Positions 12,880 to 22,600 of a stretch of DNA of 64,000 nt are shown here, in pieces. The stretch spans positions 1-64,000 of the forward strand of contig WNNJ02003079.1 in assembly GCA_012934845.2 (NCBI GenBank), read 5' to 3'. Source of the DNA: Pomphorhynchus laevis (Eukaryota > Acanthocephala > Palaeacanthocephala > Echinorhynchida > Pomphorhynchidae). Each line of letters begins with the position of its first letter. Within the stretch, counting starts at the first letter, position 1. The notes beneath the pieces were generated by a model. That model saw nothing but the letters and a program-made list of their open reading frames with translations, ran no database searches and was not told the origin of the DNA. The position numbers were made by a program, and so were the translations under genes.

Positions 12880-15800
12880 AGATTTCACAAAAATTTAGCT
12901 ACAGCAAAAATGCCTTACTATCCAGCAATTAAAAAGGTTGGTTTGGATAATCCAGATAAAATCTTTTCCCTGTCTGCGACGGCAACTTAAATGCAGCTCC
13001 AGTTTAGTGATAACATTATTCTAAATAACATTAAGATACAGAGGAGCTTCCTCCAATTAGAAAACCACCAAATTTATTGATTATAACTGCCTCAATTCCG
13101 ATTGCGCTGACTCGATTATTCAATGCATTTTTACACCCTTCATTGTTAAATACAGAGACAGTTATATTTAACTCTGTTGGAGTTGTAGCCAATACCTGTA
13201 GGGTCTAATTGGTTTGCTCTGATATTCTGAAGGAGTATATCAACTTCTTTCAAGCTAACCTTTTCTATAAAGAATCTTTCAAATACAAGCGTATTCCGGC
13301 TTTAATGAAAAAAAACTAATATTTTAGCGGAACTTGACAAAAAGACCTACGAGACCTCGATAAACTGTACAATATTACTAACGTACGTTTTATAATGGGA
13401 AAGGGGAAACACTTTACCTATTGCATTGGCAAATACCTCGGAAGAGAATGCTCTGATTCTGGACAATTACGCTTCCAACCCCTCTTCGTGCTGCAATCTC
13501 AAGTTTTACAATATTTCTTTCGATAATTTTACTTACTCACATTGTAACCAATGACACTGCTTGGAGGCACTGATGATCTAACTGCCAACGACTACTGTCC
13601 TCTGGATTTTGTAAATCGCAAGACGCTGGTCATGCTTTGACGCTAGTAAAGAGTCCCCGTGATCGATCATCCGGCATATTCGCGAAATTAAGCCCAGTTC
13701 AAAGCCTATATATATGACACAAAGAAGCGTTTAGAATTCTACTCTTATCGATTGGAAATTATCGAACTTTAAAGAAGGGGCCTCCGCATGGAGGGTCAAA
13801 TATCATGAAGCTGATCGAGGCTCTTGTGACTTTCTCTTCCTCAGCTGTGTCGATTTCCACAATTGTCTCAAGCAAGATATCATCTTCCTCCGGCAGTACT
13901 GCTCTTATCCGACTTTCCAAGAAGGGAAAGAAATGGCAGCTACACAAAAAGGGAAACGATGACAAGGCTCTCAGCGAGGAAGGATTAAGTGGTCTCTCTG
14001 TTAAAGCTGAGGGTAGGGAGGACAACCTTCCCTCATTTTGACTCAACTAAAGGTTTTGGCTACCTTTTCTAGTGACACCGATGCAATGGTAATTAATTCC
14101 GAACCGTTTTCACTGAATATCATTCAGTAGAACTCGAGAGGTGCTTCTGCTCCTAGCCTTATATCTGGTCGAGATGCCGATGTTATAGTTCTTCAGGATA
14201 CTAGATCTATCCGGTCCCCCAGTACATTACTCGTTTTTTATCAAAGCACATAACTACCCGCTTCACTCCGTATTTCACCCTCCCTCACTCTTCTCCATTT
14301 CAATGTCTTCTAATCTTAGTTATGAGCCATTTAAGATATTCCCTCTTACTGAACTATTCTTGTTCTGCTTGTCTTGTTTAGCAATGATACTCCGTAAAAA
14401 CGTAAAACGCATCAGAACAGCACATATCTACATTCGTCCAAGGGAGATTCACAAGAACCTTGACCTCCTGGATCTAATATTGGTAAGCGGCTATGATATG
14501 TTACTTGGTGACTTCAACTGCATACTTGGCAGTTGGATTAATGCAGCACTTTGCAGAGCCAGGAATATCTTATTTACAAACCACCATTCCCACCTTCCAT
14601 TGCACAAAACCAAATTATCTCCTCGACATACTACTGCTACTTAGGAAGTGGCTGTTAAATCTTTTTTGTATTGAGCAGTCGCGCCAACAGTTGTTAACCT
14701 CACGCGACCTACTACGCTAGCGGTTAGAGAAATGTGCGTTGCTAAGGAGGAGGTACTACTTTGATCCAACCGTAGTGGCCTTCTTCCAGGCAGCTATCTG
14801 ACTTTTCTCTGTTGTAGGAAATGCGAGTCTGACCTGATTTTATTCCTACCTCACTACGCAAGCTTCCGCAATACTTTCGACCATCACTTAAGTGTCGAAT
14901 ATTTAATCCTACTCTGACAAAACCCAGGGTCTTTGCAAAAATAAAATACTACACCTTCTCAATCTTCCAGTTTCCTTCAAACGGGCCCACTCTAAAGCAT
15001 ATTTAGTTTGAGGTATAAACTCCAGCTGAGTAGGGATAGGGTGAGCATTGCTTGCTTTGCTCCTTTTCAGTCTTTCTTGGAAGAAATTCAAGAAAGAGAA
15101 GTTTGTCTCTTGTAAGGAGTAGGCCTCTAGCTGGATCAGTAGAATAGGCCTTGATAAAGTTCTGGAGGAGTCGATATCCTTTCACAATTATGGAGCCACT
15201 CAATATCCCCAACCCTTCCAATCTTCGGGTGACTTCAGGAGCATGAACATATCTGTTACAGATATCTTGAATTCCTGGGGGTCACTTCAGTGTACCTCCA
15301 AAACCAATGCGCCACTCTCCACTCATATCTGTCAGCTTTTGACTTACAGTCATAGAAAGGAGGTCGTCATCACCATGCTTTTAGTCACCCCTTCCGACAG
15401 CCGGCATAAACATCAGCCGAAGAGCATTTTTGCAAAGAAAAAATCTATTACATGTTCTAAGGATCACCGCCCTTTTTGATTCAAAAATCCCTTATCTTTA
15501 TCTACGAAAAAGCGCTTGCGCGTATAAACCGTGCCCATATATGTAGGCATGATTTGATCCCACCAGGTTTTCTTGGCTTGTAAAAAGTTGCTCGGTTTAT
15601 TCAACTACTGGTGAAGTGCATCGGTTTTGCCAAGATAACAGTCATCATCTTACTGGCTGTTTTTTCTTGGCTTCTCCGCTGCATTTGACCGTATCTCCAC
15701 TACTTTTGTTATCTCTAATTTCTGGTCCCTCAAGTTGACTTCGAAAATTGCAAACAAGGTAGATATTTTGCTGTATACCAGGTGGTTCTTCTATTAAGAC

Positions 15801-16640
15801 GACCAAGATGCACGTCAGTTTCTCCTATTACATGTGTGTCTCAAGGCTTCCCGCTTTTTCCTATCTTATACCTTGCTGCCTCCATTGTACTTTTCAAACC
15901 ATTAAAACGCCATCATCATCTAGTGGTTTACGCTGATGATACCACAGCCCTGTTTTCTGTACGCAGCTTGGAAGATGTAGTCTCGGACATCAGCTGCTCA
16001 TTTTTAAGATTAAATGACCAGCTACCCGTATCCAATCTCATCCCCGCAAAATTGCAGGTGGTAGTCTTTAATGCCACTCATGCGACAAAGAAAAATTAAA
16101 GAAACTAGCACTTAGATATATCCTCAATTTTGAGGAATCAACCAATCCCAGTCTTCTCATATCGAGTAAGATACCTGCAGTTTACTATTACGGTTTAATG
16201 TTCGGCCGGATCAGACTTGAATAGGTTCAAAAGTGTCCTGAAGAGAGCTAGATGGGCCCAGCATATGCTATTAAGAGGGAAAGCTCATGTACACCTTTGC
16301 GGTACCTTGGCAATCTCGGAATTAGTCTTCTTTTCTAGAGGACGTCCTCCTGAGCAAAAACTAAGGTTTCTTAAGCACCTCATCTCGAGATTACCTACCA
16401 TTGTCTGTCTCGATTGGACTCTCAGGGGTGTAAGAGACCTTGAGTGGTTCAGCCGGAAAGCGGACGTTCGTGTATGCTGGAGGGTGCTGATCCCCCAGTT
16501 CTTTTTAAAAGTATGAAGACTATGGTGAAACGATTAACTAAGACACTTATTGTTTTTGTTTTGTTTTACTGTTTAAATATGTTATTAGCTGTATGATGTT
16601 TTTAGTACAATAACCTATTATTATTAACAAAAGAATATAT
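12880..16640 (+). mobile_element. LINE-J copy p2, heavily decayed
   Basis: Plus-strand relative of p1, placed head-to-tail after it. ORF1 relics run from about 13040 to 14040 ('YNITNVRFIMGKGK') and ORF2 relics from about 14110 to 16516. Recognisable ORF2 pieces are 'YDMLLGDFN'-like text near 14490, 'ISVTDILNSWG' at 15246, 'LVVYADDTTALFS' near 15925-15965, and 'LVFFSRGRPPEQKLRFLKHL' near 16325. Many stops and shifts; this looks older than p1. The 3' tail ends near 16640 in 'taacctattattattaac', matching the variable TAA-like tails of other copies. Confidence 0.85.
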
Positions 16641-17140
16641 AGGGACGTATTCCATACCCTTACTAAAAAAAAGACTCGTCCGTTAAAACAACTTTACAGG
16701 GGATACCAGATTTTTTAGTTTGTGAATTCGACTTTCGGTATTTAAAAGTGATATGTGTTCTGATATTGTGGCGTATCGCAAATTCCGGAGTAATTATAAT
16801 GTGAATGCCTGCGCAGCGTTACAAACAATTCATTGATTGACGTATTTATTTGTATGCAACAGCGCTGTATTTTTTGTTTCAGCAATAAAGAAAATATAAC
16901 CCTTTTTAATCTTTTATAACAACAAAAAAGTTTCTTAGTCATATTTGTTAAAAATTCAATTGCATACGAAGTTGAATTTAATCGGCGACAATAATGTAAT
17001 CATAAATAATACTTTTGTCATAGCTAAAAGATTGTGTACCTTGTTATCTATAATTATCATATGAATCCACATGAAAATGACAGCAGTTTAGGATGTTAAT
17101 TGTAATTTTAAATGAATTATATTTCATTATAATTTATGTA
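16641..17140. other. AT-rich spacer, no gene seen
   Basis: No long open frame or recognisable element. The segment separates the LINE-J p2 tail from the hammerhead-like motif. Confidence 0.5.
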
Positions 17141-17204
17141 AGTCCTCATCTGCATCCAGTAGTGGGAGGGATCTGGCACTGATGAGTCAATGTGATGACG
17201 AAAC
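17141..17204 (+). ncRNA. Hammerhead ribozyme-like motif
   Basis: The conserved box CTGATGA (17179-17185) is followed by a 4-bp stem II, GTCA (17186-17189) with TGAC (17196-17199) around a 6-base loop. The second conserved box GAAA (17200-17203) follows, then C. Upstream, 'CATC' (17147-17150) supplies a possible NUH cleavage triplet. It is followed by a stem-I hairpin, TGC..CAG pairing with CTG..GCA just before CTGATGA, with a 3-base bulge. Stem III is weak in this arrangement. An alternative is GTC at 17225-17227 with a 3-bp stem III but a poor stem I. PLEs are known to carry hammerheads, and a PLE 3' module begins about 90 bp downstream. Core match good, flanking helices imperfect. Confidence 0.5.
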
Positions 17205-17289
17205 GGCATTCATCATTCTTTCGCGTCTGGCTTACATGTTTTACAAGAAATTCACGCGGAATGGTCTCACTCTCCTTAAATTTCATTAT

Positions 17290-17550
17290 AAATTTATTAA
17301 AAGAAATGTACTGTTAGCATGCATTTGTTCCCGCTGCTATGTTGGGTTGAAGAATAGATGCTGAAACTTATGAACACAAAAGTTCCTCCTCATAATCTTT
17401 ATCTATATTCTTATACATCTTTAATCTTTATTCTGATATATCATCTGAAATTTATTAGTCAATTCATAAAAATGATTTTTATTTTAAATTTTAACAATAA
17501 ATGTTATCGTTATATAAATATTTATGTATAAAAAATTCGTATAAAAATTA
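17290..17550 (+). mobile_element. PLE 3' end fragment (structured module and 3' UTR)
   Basis: Carries AAATG..CATTT, GCTGCTATGTT, GAAACTTAT and the downstream 'tattagtcaattcataaaaatga' stretch that also follows RT in the copies at 40.0 and 48.8 kb. No coding part is present. The hairpin here has a compensatory change relative to the other copies (see findings). Confidence 0.75.
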
Positions 17551-17556
17551 TTCAGT

Positions 17557-17734
17557 GTTTAAACATCGAGAGGAATAGAAAAAGAAATTACTATTCACAG
17601 ATTTTCGACTATAGTTCAATAGTCATTTTCAAGTGTTATTTTTTTAAAATCATTACACTTAAAAAGACTGTTACAATAGTCGAAAATTTGTAGACAATAT
17701 ATTCTTATTTTATTATTCTTATCGATGTTTAAAC
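17557..17734. repeat. Foldback (MITE-like) repeat, 178 bp
   Basis: The ends GTTTAAACATCGA and TCGATGTTTAAAC are exact complements. The similarity continues inward, imperfectly, for about 80 bp ('attttcgactat.gt.ca.tagtc' against its complement, then 'aagtgt'). No transposase is encoded. A clear target-site duplication was not found, so a MITE origin is a guess. Confidence 0.7.
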
Positions 17735-18540
17735 GCCCTGAACAATTTAAGAGCACATCGAACATAGCATTGGACAATCTTATATAATTGTTTATTTATA
17801 ATTATTTATCTTTATTTTTAATTTATATATTAAATAAGCTAACTGAATCTACGTATTTTATATTTCAAATTAAAAATAATGCAAAATAAAAGTTAAATAG
17901 TTAAATAATAAAAAATTAATTAATAATAAATAATTGTTATAAGATTTTATATAATTTATATCAAGATGAATTATAAACTGAAATTAAAAATAAAAATCAA
18001 TTTTTATGAATTGACTAACAGATAACAAACTATGTATCAGAATAAGGATTAGAGGTCATCAGGAGGAGCTGCTATGTTATCAGGTTTTGGATCCTAACTC
18101 CTTTACCCAACATAGCAGCAGGGCCAAATACATGCTAATGATGTATTTCCTCTGAAATAACTATCTAGTATCTTATTCTAATACAAAGTATATTATTTAT
18201 TATCCATCCATAAAAATTTGCCACTTAAGAGTTTAAATTTATTCTTTATATTATTGTGTTGATTTATATATTTTACTATTTTCTGCTTGATGTTATTTTT
18301 ATAGTAACCTAGATTAAAATATGTATCTATTAGATTATTTAAATGATTTTGATTATCATTACAAATTGTGGCAATTCTTAAAATTTCTTTCTTGAAATTA
18401 TAGATAATTTCTTTCTTAAAATGATTTTGATTATCATTACAAATTGTGGCAATTCTTAAAATTTCATTATTTAATGTATTATATTTTATTCCGATTGTGG
18501 CACGATATTATCCTCACAGGTATTGATCTTATTTTTGATA

Positions 18541-18615
18541 CAGCAGGACGCTACTAATCAGTCTGGGTGGGTCTCATCAGCTGCTGACCCAGACCTACAT
18601 TTCACGTTTCGACCC
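18541..18615 (-). ncRNA. Hammerhead-like strands in the 398-bp unit (also at 18939-19013)
   Basis: The minus-strand RNA contains, in order: GGGUC-GAAAC-GU; CAGCAG-CUGAUGA-GACCC; and GCGUC-CUGCUG. Together these are exactly the three strands of a hammerhead. Stem I is CAGCAG/CUGCUG (6 bp, immediately beside CUGAUGA and the GUC cleavage triplet). Stem II is GACCC/GGGUC (5 bp, immediately beside CUGAUGA and GAAA). Stem III is A-U, C-G, G-C, U-G. The linear order differs from every normal permutation, so folding would need a pseudoknot within one unit, or strands from two neighbouring units. Activity is unproven and local hairpins compete. Confidence 0.4.
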
Positions 18616-18650
18616 TTATTATCTGCTTTCTCCGTTGACTGATGCTGATC

Positions 18651-18712
18651 GGATTTGAACTCAGGACGTCTGTATCGTGATTCAACGCAACATCCACTAA
18701 GCTGGCTGCTCC
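18651..18712 (-). promoter_or_regulatory. tRNA-like head with internal Pol III A and B boxes (second copy at 19049-19110)
   Basis: On the minus strand the segment starts GGAGCAGCCAGCTTAGTGG and reaches GAGTTCAAATCCG about 45 bases later, the spacing of tRNA A and B boxes. The rest does not fold as a functional tRNA, as the 3' acceptor half is absent. This is the usual head of a tRNA-derived SINE. Confidence 0.65.
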
Positions 18713-19686
18713 AGTGGTGTAGATATACATTTCTGTATATTACTTTTGGTAGGGGATCGTATTCTAACGATCTATTAGAAACCTACCCGATGTGTGTGAT
18801 CCGCTAGCCGGATCACCCGTTTTTCATGCTGCCACTTGCAATGATAGTTTTTAATTGTATTTGATTGCATCTGTGAGCTGAAATTTTTCCGATTGTGGCA
18901 CGATATTATCCTCACAGGTATTGATCTTATTTTTGATACAGCAGGACGCTACTAATCAGTCTGGGTGGGTCTCATCAGCTGCTGACCCAGACCTACATTT
19001 CACGTTTCGACCCTTATTATCTGCTTTCTCCGTTGACTGATGCTGATCGGATTTGAACTCAGGACGTCTGTATCGTGATTCAACGCAACATCCACTAAGC
19101 TGGCTGCTCCAGTGGTGTAGATATACATTTCTGTATATTACTTTTGGTAGGGGATCGTATTCTAACGATCTATTAGAAACCTACCCGATGTGTGTGATCC
19201 GCTAGCCGGATCACCCGTTTTTCATGCTGCCACTTGCAATGATAGTTTTTAATTGTATTTGATTGCATCTGTGAGCTGAAATTTTTCCGATTGTGGCACG
19301 ATATTATCCTCACAGGTATTGATCAATATTTTATATTATATGGTATGCATGAATGCTCATGCAAAAATATGTTTCTTGTAAATTTAAATATGTCATCTTT
19401 ACGATATAAATTAATAGTAGTTTTAGTTAATGTTAATTTAATGTTCATATCTAGATATACACCTTCTTTATCATTAATATTGGTTTTATTAAGAATAAGG
19501 CTTTCTGGATAAATGTGCTCACTAATTGAATAAAAATTATTAGAATTAAATACACATATATCATCAATGTATCGAAACATATATTTCATATATTTATATA
19601 GTTTAGATTTAGTTTTTACACAGTTATGAACAAAATATGTAGGTTCACTAGTCTAATCTGATTAATTTAAGTTGAACAATTTATAG

Positions 19687-22600
19687 ATGAACAAAGACGA
19701 AGAAGAAAACTACATTTGGGAATCAGGTTACGATAAAGCATGGGAAGCAATAAAAGAGGATGAAGACCGATTGGCCGACAATACAGTCCAAGATCTTATC
19801 AATAACGGAATTCGTAGGCAGCGCGTTAAAGACAGCCGCCCAAGGAGTTTATGTATTATGCGTAGCACGTTCATTGTGCTAGATATTTCACAATCTATGA
19901 CCTATCAGGATTTTAAGCCACTACGAATAAAATTTGTGGTTGATATGCTAAACAAATTTGTGGATAAATTTTTTCGTACAAATGTTATCGCTCAGATTGG
20001 TGTAATAACTACAGCAGACGGTTGGGCTAATTTGCTTTGTAAATTAAGTTTTAATTCTATAAATTTTAAGTCAGAATTAATCGCTTTAGCCGATAGGATT
20101 ACAAATAAACAGAAAATGTGTGGCAGCACTCCATCACTTCAAAATGCAGCGTTATTAGCCATGCAATACCTACAATATGTACCTGTTCACTCTTGTCGAG
20201 ATATTATTTTCATCATGGGATCATTAGCCACGATCGATTCTGGTAATATTAACGAAACAATAAGTGAATTAAAATCAAAAAATATTAAATGTTCAGTGAT
20301 TTCTCTATCTGCAGAAGTGTTTATTCATAAACAAATTGCCAACGAGACTGAAGGACATCATATTGTCGCCTTGAATGAAGACCATTTCTATCAGCAATTA
20401 ATACGACTGTGTGATCCCGAACTACCGTCAAATCAATGCCCCACTCTTGTACCAATTGCCTTTCCACGTAAACTTCCAATGGAAGAAAGGATGTTATGCA
20501 TGCAGAGTGATCATTCTTCTTCGCAGTGCAACGCTACTTATATATGCCCCCGTTGTCAATCTGCATACTGTTCGCTACCAACTGTATGTAGCATTTGCTC
20601 ACTTACACTTGCATCAGGAACAGAATTCATGCGATCAATACATTACTTATATCCACTCAAAAGTTTCGAAGATTACGATTCCAGCAACCTCACGGAAGAA
20701 AATAAGACTGGAAGTATGGTAGAACACGGAAAAGTTGTTAAGGAGTCAAAAATTGGCGATGAAGAAATGGATGATCAAATTCTAAATTCGGAAATGGAGC
20801 AGAAACAAGTTGAAGATCAATGCGGGGAGAAATCGGAACAAGATAACGAGGATAAATTTATTGATGTCGAAGTGGTAGAACAGACAAAAGTTGTTGAGGA
20901 GCCGAAAATTGGCGATGAAGAAATAGATGATCAAATTCTAAATTCGAAAATGGAGCAGGAAAACGTTGAAAATCAATGCGGGGAGAAATCGGAACAAGAT
21001 AACGAGGAGAAATTTATTGATGTCGAAGTGTTAGAAGAGACAAAAGTTGTAGAGGAGCCGAAAACTGGCGATGAAGAAATGGATGATCAATTTCTAAATT
21101 CGGAAATGGAGCAGGAAAAAGTTGAAAATCAATGCGTGGAGAAATCGGAACAAGATAAAGTGGATAAATTTATTGATGTCGAAGTGTTAGAAGAGACAAA
21201 AGTTGCTGAGGAGCCGAAAACTGGCGATGAAGAAATAGATGATCAATTTCTAAATTCGAAAATGGAACAGGAAAAAGTTGAAAATCAATGCGGGGAGAAA
21301 TCGGAACAAGATAACGTGGATAAATTTATTGATGTCGAAGTGGTAGAAGAGACAAAAGTTGTTGAGGAGCCGAAAACTGGCGATGAAGAAATAGATGATC
21401 AATTTCTAAATTCGGAAATGGAGCATCAATACATTTATAAGTCGGAACAAGACTATGAGGAGAATAAATTTATTGATGTAGAAACAGTACGAATGATGAT
21501 GAAAGGATTGAATAGTTCTGCCGACAGTGATGAATTTGTAAGGGATGACATATGCGACGGATGTCTTCAAACTTTTGAAGAAAATACGAATAAAAATCGA
21601 CTACGTTGTCCAAAATGTAAACAAATATACTGTAGTAGATGTGAAATGCTATTACATACACTTATTTTTTCATGCCCTGGGTGTTGTGAAAACAAAGTCA
21701 AAAGAGCTGTGGTGAAAAATACATGTCGTGTTTTAAAAAGGATTATAAAGAAAATTGTACTGCAAGAAGGTGATGAAATAAGGGAAAACCTTTCAAAAGA
21801 AAAATCTAATGACTTAATGGAAAGTAATGAGAATGACAGTTCAGACGAGTCACATAATAACTTGTCGGTAGAAACTTTAGAGAAAAGTTTAAACGAAATT
21901 ATTCAGAAAAAATATAAAATTCATGAAGAAACTTCAAAGCAAACGTTGGAAGAAATTTTGGATAAAATCACACATGATACTTTTAATGAAACCATAGAAA
22001 AATATCTACGAAAAGATTTTAATGAAATTGATGAAGAAGCGGCTATTACAGATATTTGCGGAAAAGTTTCGGACACAAATTACGAAAACATTGTGGTGAA
22101 AGCTCATGACATAAATACTGAAAATGACAATGAGAAGACCTTGGAGAAGTTACTAACTTTGGATAAGTTAATAGGAAGTTCTACTTGTGAAATTAAGAAA
22201 ATGATCAGGGAAAATATTTTAAAAGAAATTCGGGGTAGATTGGTGGCAAAACTTTCGGGCAAAATAGCAAGAGAAGCTGCTGAGAAAGCTGTAAATGATT
22301 TACCATGTAAATTTCCTGAGGATTTGTCAGATGAAAGTATGGATGGAAATTCAGAAGATGCCCCTGATTTGGCGGTAGAAGAAACACAAAGGAAAATGAA
22401 GGACGAAATTGGTGACAACACAATAAGAACTTCAAATAAAACTTCAGAATGTTCTGATGAAAGCATGGAAGAAATGATAATTCCAAAAGAAGCTAGTGAT
22501 TGCTTTTTAGGGACTACACAGGAGCACAAATTATTTCAAGAATCTTCAAGCGTAATTACAGAAATAACACAGGAAAACTTGCCAGAAGGAAATATAACAA

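Larger units (their letters stand above)
18490..19325 (-). mobile_element. Tandem dimer of a 398-bp tRNA-derived repeat (SINE/retrozyme-like)
   Basis: Units 18491-18888 and 18889-19286 appear identical, followed by a 38-bp partial unit (19287-19324) that repeats the start, so the insert is 2.1 units long. It is flanked by the 9-bp repeat atattttat (18481-18489 and 19326-19334), and removing it restores PLE sequence, which marks a retrotransposition-style insertion. On the minus strand each unit has a tRNA-like head with A-box-like 'GCTTAGTGG' and B-box-like 'GAGTTCAAATCCG'. It also has several strong hairpins, such as GTGATCCG/CGGATCAC and GTCTGGGT/ACCCAGAC, and three hammerhead-type strands. 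It has no coding capacity. Internal Pol III transcription is likely by family analogy. Confidence 0.85.
17815..19640 (-). mobile_element. PLE copy, minus strand, 5' truncated, interrupted by a 398-bp repeat dimer
   Basis: On the minus strand, reading from 19640 to 17815: RT core with 'YIDDICVF' (frame 19589-19323), the C-terminal extension, the 3' module near 18147-18070, and the terminus 'acgtagattcagttagct' near 17835. The element is split at about 18490-19325 by the SINE-like dimer. An internal 78-bp tandem duplication (18341 and 18419 start the same sequence) lies in the RT C-terminal part. The truncated 5' end lies only about 45 bp from the p44 start codon. Confidence 0.88.

Noticed and set aside
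18569-18615. A plain type II hammerhead in the 398-bp unit (GGGUC-GAAA ... CUGAUGA-GACCC)
   Set aside because: Stems II and III can form (ACGU-GAA-AUGU), but no stem I is available between the NUH triplet and CUGAUGA. Only the three-strand arrangement using the downstream GUC-CUGCUG satisfies all helices.
18651-18712. A functional tRNA gene
   Set aside because: A and B boxes are present, but the 3' acceptor half and a proper anticodon arm are not; it is a SINE-type head repeated in each 398-bp unit.
22104-22529. Antisense gene of 141 codons within the p44 locus
   Set aside because: Serine/leucine-rich mirror of the Glu/Lys-rich sense codons; a codon-bias shadow.
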